This document shows positions 7,432-14,506 of a stretch of DNA of 18,961 bases, piece after piece. Both the position numbers and the translations under genes were made by a program. The first letter of the stretch is position 1; each line of letters begins with the position of its first letter. Source of the stretch: Verrucomicrobia bacterium UBA1263 (lineage in GTDB: Bacteria > Verrucomicrobiota > Verrucomicrobiia > Limisphaerales > UBA1412); the NCBI GenBank assembly GCA_002308515.1, contig DBVN01000046.1, positions 7,050-26,010 of the forward strand, given 5' to 3'. Below the pieces are notes generated by a model. That model did no database searches. It worked only from the letters and a program-made list of their open reading frames with translations, and was not told the DNA's origin.

Positions 7432-9510
7432 ATGAAATCACCTAAAAACGTCCAACCTGATAAAGACGAGAAACGCTCCGGCGGTGACCGTCCGTCTCGT
7501 GAGAATACCCCGTGGCATTTTTCCATGGGATATCTGGGCATTGCTCTGCTGGTGCTGATGATCTGGCACGGGATGATGAACGCATCCGGCTCCCGCAGTA
7601 TCCCTTACAGTGAATTCAAGAAACATGTGGATCGCGGTGAGGTCACAGAGTGCTCCATCAGCGCGGACATGATTTCCGGCAAGATCGTTCCCAAGACGGA
7701 TAATACGGCCGCAGATACAGCCAAAGAGACATCCGCCGCGAAAACAGAACCTCAGACTCAAAAAGGATTTCTGCCCAAGCTCTTTTCCAAAGAACCACCT
7801 AAAGAAGGCGAACCCTACGAATTTTCCACCGTCCGCGTGGATAACGACAAAGACCTGATCGAAAAGCTCGAAAAGAGCGGCACCCAGTTTGTCGGGAACC
7901 GGCCGGGATTCTTTGAGCAGTTTATTATGGCCTGGGTACTGCCCCTGGCTCTCCTGATCGGTTTATGGGTCTTCATCACAAGGAAGATCGGCATGGGCGG
8001 TCAGTCCATCCTTTCCATCGGCAAATCCAAAGCCCGTGTCTCGGCGGATCGTGAGACCGGTGTGACTTTTGCCGATGTAGCCGGTTGTGACGAAGCTAAA
8101 TACGAACTTCAGGAAGTCGTTGATTTCCTGAAAAATCCCGCCCGCTACAAAGCACTGGGAGCGCAGATCCCCAAAGGCGTTCTGCTGGTGGGACCTCCCG
8201 GCACCGGCAAAACACTGCTGGCGCGCGCGGTTGCCGGTGAGGCTAAGGTCGTTTTCTTCTCCCTCAGCGGCAGTGATTTTGTGGAAATGTTCGTGGGTGT
8301 GGGCGCGGCTCGTGTGCGAGACCTCTTCCAGCAGGCCAAAGCTCAGTCCCCCTGCATCATCTTTATTGACGAAATGGACGCTATCGGCCGCCAGCGCGGT
8401 GTCCATCTGGGCTCTGTCAATGACGAACGTGAACAGACTCTGAATCAGTTACTGGTTGAAATGGACGGTTTTGAAACTAATGCCGGGGTCATCATCCTGG
8501 CCGCGACCAACCGTCCGGATGTGCTGGATCACGCCCTCTTGCGTCCCGGCCGTTTTGACCGTCAGGTCGTGGTGGACGCTCCCGATCTGGATGGACGTGA
8601 AGCCATCCTCAAAGTCCATTCCCGCGAAAAACCTCTTGCCAGTGATGTGGATCTGCGCCGTGTCGCTCAAAGCACGCCGGGCTTCTCCGGTGCCGATCTG
8701 GCCAACACTCTCAACGAAGCGGCACTCCTGGCCGCGCGCCGGCTCTCCTCTGTCATCGCCCAATCCGATCTGGAAGAAGCCATTGAGAAAGTCATTGCCG
8801 GCACTCAGCGCCGCAGCCGTCATCTGCGCGAAAAAGAACTTCACCGTGTCGCTATCCATGAGGCAGGCCATGCTCTGGTCGGCGCTTATGACAAAGACGG
8901 TGACCCGGTGCAGAAAATCAGCATCGTGCCCCGCGGCCGCTCCGCGCTGGGTTATACCATGCAGGTCCCTCCCGAAGACCAATTTATCCTGACACGCTCC
9001 GAACTGATGGCACGCATCGCCGGACTGCTGGGCGGACGCGCCGCCGAAGAAGTCAGTTTCGATGAAGTCTCCACTGGTGCCGAAAATGACTTGAAACGAG
9101 CCACTTCCCTGGCACGTCAAATGGTCTGTATGTACGGCATGACCGATACGATCGGTCTGACCCATTGTCTGGAGCAGGATCACGGAATGTTCACGGGTGT
9201 AGAAGGTTACAGAACCGATTGCAGTCAGGAGACCACCCGTCTCATTGATAAAGAAGTTTTAAGGCTGCTCAACGAGGCTTACGCTCACGCCAAAGAGATC
9301 CTCACGGAACATCAAGAGCAGCTGAAGATCGTCACTAAAGAACTCCTCGAAAAAGAGATGCTGGACGCGCAGCGGTTCTATGAACTGCTGGGGATGGAAG
9401 TTCCTCAGCCGCCTCCGCCCGTCCTGCGCAAAGAGGAGGAACCCCCTCCTCCGCCTCCGTCTGAAGACGCGGAAGAGACACCGGATAATATTCCCGGTGA
9501 AGAAAAATGA
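7432..9510 (+). CDS. ftsH: ATP-dependent zinc metalloprotease FtsH
   Basis: A 692-aa membrane-anchored AAA+ protease that degrades misfolded membrane proteins and selected regulators. Layout: cytoplasmic N-tail, TM1 at about 32-50, periplasmic domain (51-162), TM2 at about 163-182, AAA module with Walker A GPPGTGKT (254-261), pore motif MFVGVG (F287), Walker B IIFIDE (309-314), arginine fingers in [10 protein letters not shown] (R371, R374), then the M41 protease with HEAGH (H476, H480) and third ligand D553. Unusual points: DEMDAIG where DEIDA is common, a Lys/Thr/Ala/Pro-rich insertion at about 88-128 in the periplasmic domain, and a C-terminal tail with two proline runs and many acidic residues (about 658-692). 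No strong Shine-Dalgarno sequence precedes the ATG. The terminator upstream implies its own promoter. Confidence 0.98.
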   Translation: MKSPKNVQPDKDEKRSGGDRPSRENTPWHFSMGYLGIALLVLMIWHGMMNASGSRSIPYSEFKKHVDRGEVTECSISADMISGKIVPKTDNTAADTAKETSAAKTEPQTQKGFLPKLFSKEPPKEGEPYEFSTVRVDNDKDLIEKLEKSGTQFVGNRPGFFEQFIMAWVLPLALLIGLWVFITRKIGMGGQSILSIGKSKARVSADRETGVTFADVAGCDEAKYELQEVVDFLKNPARYKALGAQIPKGVLLVGPPGTGKTLLARAVAGEAKVVFFSLSGSDFVEMFVGVGAARVRDLFQQAKAQSPCIIFIDEMDAIGRQRGVHLGSVNDEREQTLNQLLVEMDGFETNAGVIILAATNRPDVLDHALLRPGRFDRQVVVDAPDLDGREAILKVHSREKPLASDVDLRRVAQSTPGFSGADLANTLNEAALLAARRLSSVIAQSDLEEAIEKVIAGTQRRSRHLREKELHRVAIHEAGHALVGAYDKDGDPVQKISIVPRGRSALGYTMQVPPEDQFILTRSELMARIAGLLGGRAAEEVSFDEVSTGAENDLKRATSLARQMVCMYGMTDTIGLTHCLEQDHGMFTGVEGYRTDCSQETTRLIDKEVLRLLNEAYAHAKEILTEHQEQLKIVTKELLEKEMLDAQRFYELLGMEVPQPPPPVLRKEEEPPPPPPSEDAEETPDNIPGEEK

Positions 9511-9547
9511 GAATAGCAACTTTACCCTAATTGAGGTGTTTTCTAAA

Positions 9548-9552
9548 AAGGA
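9548..9552 (+). promoter_or_regulatory. Ribosome binding site of gspF
   Basis: AAGGA, 6 bases before the ATG at 9559, is the clearest Shine-Dalgarno sequence in the window. Most other genes here lack one and seem to depend on coupling or on A/T-rich leaders. It supports the ATG at 9559 and suggests gspF is translated independently of ftsH. Confidence 0.7.
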
Positions 9553-9558
9553 TTAACG

Positions 9559-10845
9559 ATGTCGGAATTCGTTTACAAGGCACGCAAGAAAAACGGTACT
9601 ACCATCCAGGGCGTTCTGGAGGCTGCTGACCGAATGGCAGCACTGGCTCAACTCCAAAAACAAGGGCTGCTGCCCGTGTCTGTAGAGGCAACGTCCGAGA
9701 AGGACAAAAAGGTCGCACGCCGTTCACGCACGGGCGCAAAGAACAGCGGCAGCGGACTCTTAAATCTCCTGCCGCAGGGACTTCGTGACTACTTCTCCCG
9801 CCAGAGAAAACCTTCTCTCAAAGAGCTGGCCAACTATGCCAACCAGCTCTCAAACCTGCTCAAAGCCGGTATGCCGCTGACTGCCGCACTGAACAGTATG
9901 ACCTACATCGGAAGCAAAGGCATCCCCAATGAAGTCAGCGCCCAGCTCAAGCAGGATGTCGTTGAGGGCAAAAGCCTTTCCGACGCTATGGCGCGCCAGC
10001 CGGTCATTTTCTCCAACATGTTCACCAACATGATCCGCGCCGGTGAGCAGAGCGGTGCCCTGGTAGAAGTGCTCAAACGTCTGGCAGCTCATTACGAACG
10101 CTTTGCCGATGTCCAAAGCAAATTCAAAGGCGCGATGATCTATCCTTCCGTGGTCATCACGGTGGGTATTTCTGTCATTTTCTTCTTCATGGCGTTCATG
10201 ATGCCCAAGTTCATGGAGATCTTCCAGGGCATGAATGCCCCCATGCCGCCGATCACACAGTTCCTGATAGACACTTCCAACCTCTTCAAGAACTACTGGT
10301 GGGCCATGGTGATCGTCATCACCGCCATTGTTGTCCTCTTCCGCAGGTATATCCATTCAGCTAAAGGACGTGTGGTCTGGGACCGATGGAAGATGAACGC
10401 TCCCATCATCGGGAACGCGTCCCGTCTGAACCTTTTCGCGCAGTTTGCCCGCACACTTTCCACTTTGATGCACAACGGTGTCCCCGTTCTGCTCGCGCTC
10501 AAGATCACCGAGCTGGTCATTGACAACGTCATTATCAAAGAAGCCATAGCCAACACAAGGGAAGCCGTCACTGACGGTAAATCCATCGCGCAGCCTCTGG
10601 CCAAAAGCGGAATCTTCCCTCAGCTGATGATCGATATGGTCAAGATCGGCGAGGAAACCGGCGATATTCCCGGCGCTCTGCAAAGTTTGGCCGAGACCTA
10701 CGAGGAAGACCTTCAGGGAGCCTTGCGCGTCATGACCAGCATGATCGAGCCGATGCTCATCATCGTGATGGCATTGTTCGTGGGCTTCATTCTGCTGGGC
10801 ATTCTGTCCGCTATGTTCTCACTCACATCCAACATCAACCGGTAA
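9559..10845 (+). CDS. gspF: Type II secretion / type IV pilus inner-membrane platform protein (GspF/PilC family)
   Basis: A 428-aa inner-membrane protein that couples the assembly ATPase to pseudopilus growth. It has a short N-terminal domain (1-45, FVYKARKKNGTTIQGVLEA), a basic linker, and two T2SF repeats (about 90-213 and 292-413) each with the hallmark loop, GEQSG (162-166) and GEETG (364-368). Membrane helices are visible at about 197-215, 247-262 and 398-419, the usual three. The length fits the family (about 400 aa). It opens a run of five tightly packed genes, with gspH 6 bases downstream. The normal partner ATPase GspE/PilB is not encoded in the window, so GspF versus PilC is chosen from the pseudopilin genes that follow, including gspK. 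Confidence 0.93.
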   Translation: MSEFVYKARKKNGTTIQGVLEAADRMAALAQLQKQGLLPVSVEATSEKDKKVARRSRTGAKNSGSGLLNLLPQGLRDYFSRQRKPSLKELANYANQLSNLLKAGMPLTAALNSMTYIGSKGIPNEVSAQLKQDVVEGKSLSDAMARQPVIFSNMFTNMIRAGEQSGALVEVLKRLAAHYERFADVQSKFKGAMIYPSVVITVGISVIFFFMAFMMPKFMEIFQGMNAPMPPITQFLIDTSNLFKNYWWAMVIVITAIVVLFRRYIHSAKGRVVWDRWKMNAPIIGNASRLNLFAQFARTLSTLMHNGVPVLLALKITELVIDNVIIKEAIANTREAVTDGKSIAQPLAKSGIFPQLMIDMVKIGEETGDIPGALQSLAETYEEDLQGALRVMTSMIEPMLIIVMALFVGFILLGILSAMFSLTSNINR

Positions 10846-10851
10846 AAGAAG

Positions 10852-11475
10852 ATGCGTCCGCGTCCACATAAAAATCCATTTACGCTTCGATCCGGGTTTA
10901 CCCTGATCGAGCTGCTGATCGTGGTCGCTATCATCTGCACGGTCTCTACCATCGGTGTGCCGGCTGTTTTCCGCGCGGTCCAGAAGCGTGATCCTCTTAC
11001 CACTTCTGTCTCGGATGTCATGGAAGCCTGTGCCCAGGCCCGCGCCACAGCCATCATCCGCTGTACTCCCATGGTCGTGAAATTCCATCCGTTCGAGTAC
11101 ACTTTCAACGTAGAGGAAATGCCCCCCGATCTCAATGAGGCTATCAACTGGAGCAACCACTCCGCACCGCGCGCCAAGGCAAGCACTTCCATGAAAGGCG
11201 CGCCTTATAAAAGCACCTCTTACAGTCTGAATGATGAAGTCACCATCGAAATGCTGGATGTCAACATGACTGAACACAAAGATGATGACATCGTTATTTC
11301 ACGCTTTTTCCCGAACGGCACCGCCGATCTGCTGACAGTCGTCCTCTCCTGGGACGGGGAATTCCGCCGGGTCACGGTGGATATGGTGACCGGTCTGGCG
11401 AACTTCGACAATCTGAACGAACTGGCGACACCGCAGAATCCTGTGCGCCGCAGAAGAGGCAACATTGAATTTTAG
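10852..11475 (+). CDS. gspH: GspH/FimT-like minor pseudopilin
   Basis: A 207-aa prepilin-like protein. A basic leader (MRPRPHKNPFTLRSG) precedes the cleavage site G15/F16, with FTLIELLIVVAII and the E20 at +5 expected by prepilin peptidase. A 20-residue hydrophobic helix follows. The globular part contains an ARATAIIRCTPMVVKF strand-helix and, near residues 153-188, FFPNGTAD...LSWDGEFRRVTVDMVTG, which resembles the GspH domain. The acidic calcium site and conserved C-terminus of the major pseudopilin GspG are not seen, so it is not the main subunit. It ends with a basic PVRRRRG tail. The ATG follows the gspF stop by 6 bases and the stop directly abuts the next ATG. Confidence 0.8.
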   Translation: MRPRPHKNPFTLRSGFTLIELLIVVAIICTVSTIGVPAVFRAVQKRDPLTTSVSDVMEACAQARATAIIRCTPMVVKFHPFEYTFNVEEMPPDLNEAINWSNHSAPRAKASTSMKGAPYKSTSYSLNDEVTIEMLDVNMTEHKDDDIVISRFFPNGTADLLTVVLSWDGEFRRVTVDMVTGLANFDNLNELATPQNPVRRRRGNIEF

Positions 11476-11904
11476 ATGAATATCCGGCTCCAACAACGTT
11501 TAACAAAAGATCAGGCCGCGCGCGGTGCGACGGCCGGGAACCTGGGTTTCAACCTGCTGGAAGTCATGATCGCGATGGCCATCTTCTTTATGTGCTATTT
11601 CTCGCTTTCTGAACTTCTCAGCACCAATCTGCGTGCCGCGCGTTCCCTGAACGTGACGCCTATTGATTTTACGCAGGCCGTCTATGACCTGCTGGCCACT
11701 AACCAACTGGAAGAAATCTCCGAATCCGGTGATTTCGGCGATATGTACCCTGGCTGGTCCTGGAGCCGGGATACGTTTGAGGCCAGCACGAACGGTCTCT
11801 ATCAGGTAGATGTACGAGTTTATCATCCCGGTGCCTTTGGCGGACGGGATGTCACGGAAATGAGTCTCTGGCTCTATCGTCCGGATTCCATCACTGGCAG
11901 ATAA
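11476..11904 (+). CDS. gspI: GspI-like minor pseudopilin
   Basis: A 142-aa protein with prepilin cleavage site G24/F25 followed by FNLLEVMIAMAIFFM and E29 at +5. The leader of 24 residues is rather long but basic. Short length, the LLEVMIAMAIF core and a position between H- and J-like genes identify it as the I-type minor pseudopilin, which with J and K forms the tip complex that primes the pseudopilus. The start touches the previous stop (TAGATG) and the stop overlaps the next start by one base (TAATG), a sign of translational coupling. Assignment by context is stronger than by the globular domain. Confidence 0.78.
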   Translation: MNIRLQQRLTKDQAARGATAGNLGFNLLEVMIAMAIFFMCYFSLSELLSTNLRAARSLNVTPIDFTQAVYDLLATNQLEEISESGDFGDMYPGWSWSRDTFEASTNGLYQVDVRVYHPGAFGGRDVTEMSLWLYRPDSITGR

Positions 11905-12869
11905 TGAATACGAAGTTTTCCCCATTTTCACAGTCACCGGCCGCGTCACTCCGATCCGGCCAGCGGGGAGCTTTTACCCTGCTGGAAATGATGATCTCCA
12001 TCGCCATTTTCGCGATGGTGCTGACTTCCATCTACGAGATATGGACCATGCTCCTCATGGGCAAGCAAGCCGCCAGCTATGCCGCCGAGGAGACCCAGCG
12101 CACACGCATCGGGATGCGCGCCCTGACCGAATCGCTCATGTCGGCCCGTATGTTCCAGGCCAACACCAATTACTACAGCTTTGAGGTGGATGGCGAAAGC
12201 GACTACAGCGCGCTGAGTTTCATTGCTTATCTGCCGCCCGGCTTCATCGGCAGCGGTCTTTACGATGGACTTCCCTTGCGCCGTATCACTTATGTCATTG
12301 AACCCAACGCCCAGGGACGCAATTCTCTGGTTCTTTACCAGCGTCCCCTGCTGCTGGATGAGGAATACAATGATGTCATTCCCCCAATCGAATTGACGAC
12401 CGATGTCTCTTATTTCACCGTGGAGTTCTGGGATACCAATGAAGTGGACTGGGTCACCTATTGGGATAATACGAACTCCCTTCCTTTGCTGGCAAGGGTG
12501 ACTCTCGGTTATGGTTACGCGGGAAACGGCCCGGCCCAGCTGGACTCCCGCGTGGTGGCTATGAGCGGAAGTATCGTGGATCCTCAGATCCAGGGAACAG
12601 TCTCCGAGGGCATGACGATGAACAACCAGTCCGGCGGCGGTCTCAATAACCGAAACTTCAACAATGGCGGCAACGGCAATAACCAGAATGGCAATATGGG
12701 CGGCGGCCGCGGAGGTCGCGGCGGCAATAGCGGCGGCAATAGCGGCGGAAGTCGTGGTGGCTACGGTGGTGGTAACGGAGGCGGCTTTGGCGGCGGAGGT
12801 TACAGCGGCGGCGGTCGTGGCGGCAATATGGGCGGCATGGGTGGCCGCGGCGGAGGCGGCGGACGATGA
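11904..12869 (+). CDS. gspJ: GspJ-like minor pseudopilin with long glycine-rich tail
   Basis: A 321-aa protein. Its prepilin motif is GAFTLLEMMISIAIF with cleavage after A23 (Ala rather than Gly at -1) and E28 at +5. The globular part (about 45-235) has GspJ-like features: a long helix with MRALTESLMSARMF, then alternating strands (RRITYVIEP, SLVLYQRPLL, VSYFTVEFWD, ARVTLGYGY). Typical GspJ proteins are about 200 aa. Here residues about 239-321 add a low-complexity tail made almost only of Gly, Asn, Arg, Ser, Met and Tyr (GGNSGGNSGGSRGGYGGGN and similar). The tail is encoded by a GGC-rich repetitive tract (12618-12866). The start overlaps the gspI stop by 1 base and the stop overlaps gspK by 4 bases. 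Confidence 0.82.
   Translation: MNTKFSPFSQSPAASLRSGQRGAFTLLEMMISIAIFAMVLTSIYEIWTMLLMGKQAASYAAEETQRTRIGMRALTESLMSARMFQANTNYYSFEVDGESDYSALSFIAYLPPGFIGSGLYDGLPLRRITYVIEPNAQGRNSLVLYQRPLLLDEEYNDVIPPIELTTDVSYFTVEFWDTNEVDWVTYWDNTNSLPLLARVTLGYGYAGNGPAQLDSRVVAMSGSIVDPQIQGTVSEGMTMNNQSGGGLNNRNFNNGGNGNNQNGNMGGGRGGRGGNSGGNSGGSRGGYGGGNGGGFGGGGYSGGGRGGNMGGMGGRGGGGGR
12618..12866 (+). repeat. GGC/GGN-rich low-complexity tract encoding the GspJ tail
   Basis: This in-frame tract is dominated by GGC, GGT, GGA, AAT and CGT codons. It includes a short direct duplication of GGCGGCAATAGC around 12720-12745. Several other frames stay open across it because of its composition. It probably expands and contracts by slippage. 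The rest of gspJ has ordinary composition. Confidence 0.7.
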
Positions 12870-13981
12870 ATATCCAGCTCAAAACTCCGACATCGGCTTT
12901 GCTCCGTTCCTCTCGTTCCCAGAGCGGCATCGCGCTGATTATCGTCCTGATCGTCATCGTGACACTGGCGGTGATGGCTTCCGGATTCGCCTGGTTCATG
13001 AAAGTGGAAATGAAGCTGGCAACCAACCACTTGAGCGATTCCGAACTGGAATGGCTGGGACGTTCCGGCGTGGAACTGGCCCGCTATGTCGTCGGCCAGC
13101 AGCTGAATATCAATGAACCATGTGACTGTCTGAACCAAAAATGGGCAGGCGGCCCCGGCCAGACCAATCAGCTTCTGGAAGATGTGTTCCTGGACGATAA
13201 CTACCTGGGCAACGGTGTGTTCAGCGTTTATATCACGGACAACGAACGCAAAATGAATATCAACACCGCCACGGATGTCCTGATCGAAAACGCTCTCTCC
13301 GTGATGGGTGTAGATGCCACACTGGCCAGCACCATTTCGGACTCCATCCTCGACTGGCGCGATGATGACGATGACGCGAAACTCAGCGGCGCCGAGGATG
13401 AATACTATCTGGGGCTGATGCCTCCCTACTACTGCAAAAACGGCCCGCTGGATGACATTTCCGAACTGCTGCTGATCCAGGGCGTTGACCCGGAGCTTTA
13501 CTACGGCATCGCGCGTCTGGAAGGCCGTTCACCACAAAGCACTTTTGTGGATACAGATGAAATGCGCATCGGCAGCGACCGATACGCGGATGAAATGGTT
13601 TTTGAAGGCGGTCTGATGGATCTTTTCTGCACGCTTTCCTCCGGCACCGTCAATATCAATACCGCTCCCGCCGAAGTTCTTCAAATGCTGCCGGGCATGA
13701 CTCCGGAAATAGCCAACGAGATCATCTCCTACCGCAACGGGCTGGACGGTGTAGAAGCCACCGAAGATGATGTTCAGATCAGCAATATCAATATGTTGAC
13801 CCAGATCGGCGGCATGCCCGAAGCGATCATTCAGCAGCTGGGTGCTTTCTGCGGTGTCCGCAGCACAGTCTTTGAGGTGGAAGTCGTCGCCGAGATCGAG
13901 GGACAGCAGCGCACCTTCTCCTCCATGCTGCACCGCGTCTCCGCCAAAGATGTCCGCATCCTCTATTTCCAATGGAAATAA
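12866..13981 (+). CDS. gspK: GspK-like pseudopilus tip protein
   Basis: A 371-aa protein with a prepilin-like N-terminus (SQSG/IALIIVLIVIVTLAVMASGFAWFM, cleavage after G21). The +5 residue is Ile, not Glu. Lack of Glu5 is a known hallmark of GspK, which caps the I-J-K tip. The body has the duplicated helical SAM-like pattern of the family: MNINTA (130-135) and VNINTAPAEVLQMLPG (262-277), with DWRDDDDD at 163-170 followed by GAEDEYY, an acidic stretch in the region where GspK binds calcium. C86, C88, C190, C255 and C329 could form disulphides in the periplasm. Its ATG overlaps the gspJ stop (ATGA). It is the last gene of the + strand operon and runs into a hairpin field. Confidence 0.88.
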   Translation: MNIQLKTPTSALLRSSRSQSGIALIIVLIVIVTLAVMASGFAWFMKVEMKLATNHLSDSELEWLGRSGVELARYVVGQQLNINEPCDCLNQKWAGGPGQTNQLLEDVFLDDNYLGNGVFSVYITDNERKMNINTATDVLIENALSVMGVDATLASTISDSILDWRDDDDDAKLSGAEDEYYLGLMPPYYCKNGPLDDISELLLIQGVDPELYYGIARLEGRSPQSTFVDTDEMRIGSDRYADEMVFEGGLMDLFCTLSSGTVNINTAPAEVLQMLPGMTPEIANEIISYRNGLDGVEATEDDVQISNINMLTQIGGMPEAIIQQLGAFCGVRSTVFEVEVVAEIEGQQRTFSSMLHRVSAKDVRILYFQWK

Positions 13982-14107
13982 GTTCTTCCAGCTACTTGAT
14001 ATTCTGATTATCCCAAAATCGCCATTAGAATTTCAATTTTATCGAAACATATTCAAAATCAATATGTTATGTAGAGACGTAGGATTCCCGCGTCTTTATT
14101 GTTATCC

Positions 14108-14150
14108 GATCCCGTCAGGGATCCATTTTGAATACCCTCGCAGAGGGTAT
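14108..14150. repeat. Two short palindromes leading the hairpin field
   Basis: GATCCC/GGGATC with loop GTCA (14108-14123) is followed by ATACCCTC/GAGGGTAT with loop GCA (14132-14150). A degenerate second copy of the first, with the same GTCA loop and the same orientation, lies at 14402-14417 on the other side of the inverted arms. The repeated loop suggests a shared element rather than chance. Confidence 0.7.
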
Positions 14151-14151
14151 C

Positions 14152-14233
14152 GTCACTTAGCCCCGGGTTGAACGCGCAGCGTTCTACCCGGGGAAAGGAG
14201 CATCCAATGAACAACCCTGTAAGGGTTGCGTAA
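14152..14233 (+). repeat. Left arm of a long inverted repeat (REP-like)
   Basis: This 82-base arm starts GTCACTTAG and ends GCGTAA. It contains a strong hairpin at 14161-14193 (CCCCGGGT stem, one T-T mismatch, inner stem GAACGC/GCGTTC, loop GCA), an 18-base linker, and a second hairpin at 14212-14228 (CAACCCT/AGGGTTG, loop GTA). It is mirrored by the arm at 14256-14339 across a 22-base AT-rich spacer. The arrangement resembles paired REP/BIME-type intergenic elements. No RAYT transposase is in the window. Confidence 0.75.
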
Positions 14234-14255
14234 ATAAATTTCATTCTATTTGTTA

Positions 14256-14339
14256 TTACGCAACCCCTTGCGGGGTTGTGTCGCGGGGGACCCGTTACCC
14301 CGGGTAGGGCGTTTCACGCCCAACCCGGGGCTATGTGAC
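14256..14339 (-). repeat. Right arm of the long inverted repeat (REP-like)
   Basis: Read on the minus strand, this 84-base arm starts GTCACATAG and ends GCGTAA, matching the left arm. It contains the hairpin 14298-14330, with the same CCCCGGGT outer stem and the same mismatch position but inner stem GGGCGT/ACGCCC, a 19-base linker, and hairpin 14261-14278 (CAACCCC/GGGGTTG). Differences between the arms fall in paired positions of the stems, while linkers and loops differ freely. Confidence 0.75.
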
Positions 14340-14388
14340 AAAACCCCTTTTCAGGGGTTTTCATAATGAGCCGCGCGTCCGCACGGCT
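14340..14388. repeat. Two further hairpins beside the inverted arms
   Basis: AAAACCCCT/AGGGGTTTT with loop TTTC (14340-14361) is a 9-bp perfect stem ending in T residues. The next is AGCCG/CGGCT (14369-14388) with a ten-base loop that can pair further. The first could also act as a weak terminator for gspK transcripts. Confidence 0.6.
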
Positions 14389-14428
14389 TGGCATAACGCA
14401 AAATCCCGTCAGAGATTCTGGCTGAAAC

Positions 14429-14467
14429 AATAAAAAATCCAGATGCCTGATTTCAGAATTTTTTATT
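14429..14467. terminator. Bidirectional AT-rich terminator between convergent operons
   Basis: AATAAAAAAT (14429-14438) pairs perfectly with ATTTTTTATT (14458-14467), with partial pairing further in. Each strand therefore reads A-run, stem-loop, T-run. It lies 40 bases past the stop of the minus-strand gene ending at 14507 and about 450 bases past the gspK stop. It is best placed as the terminator of the paralogue array and as a back-stop for the pseudopilin operon. Confidence 0.6.
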
Positions 14468-14506
14468 CCTAATGATGATTTTGGGCTAAAAAAGAAACGG
14501 AAACCG

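Larger units (their letters stand above)
13982..14506. other. Gene-free stretch filled with hairpins
   Basis: These 525 bases lie between convergent gspK and the minus-strand paralogue array. I find no convincing gene: the two short open frames here (13842-14171 +, 14059-14244 -) just run through the palindromes. Hairpins seen, left to right: 14048-14066, 14075-14095, 14108-14123, 14132-14150, 14161-14193, 14212-14228, 14261-14278, 14298-14330, 14340-14361, 14369-14388, 14402-14417 and 14429-14467. The first 66 bases and 14468-14506 hold nothing I recognise. Confidence 0.85.

Noticed and set aside
8449..9183. Minus-strand and second-frame open frames within ftsH
   Set aside because: FtsH motifs run unbroken through this stretch. 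The other frames are by-products of its codon use.
12664..13116. Plus-strand alanine/valine-rich frame across the end of gspJ and start of gspK
   Set aside because: It is the shifted reading of the GGC-rich tail. Both real frames carry good pseudopilin domains and a 4-base overlap.
14059..14244. Short open frames through the hairpin field (also 13842-14171)
   Set aside because: They follow the palindromes, have no ribosome binding site and match nothing I recognise.
14048..14467. Possible CRISPR array
   Set aside because: The repeats are palindromes of different sequence and length, not identical direct repeats with regular spacers, and no cas gene is present.
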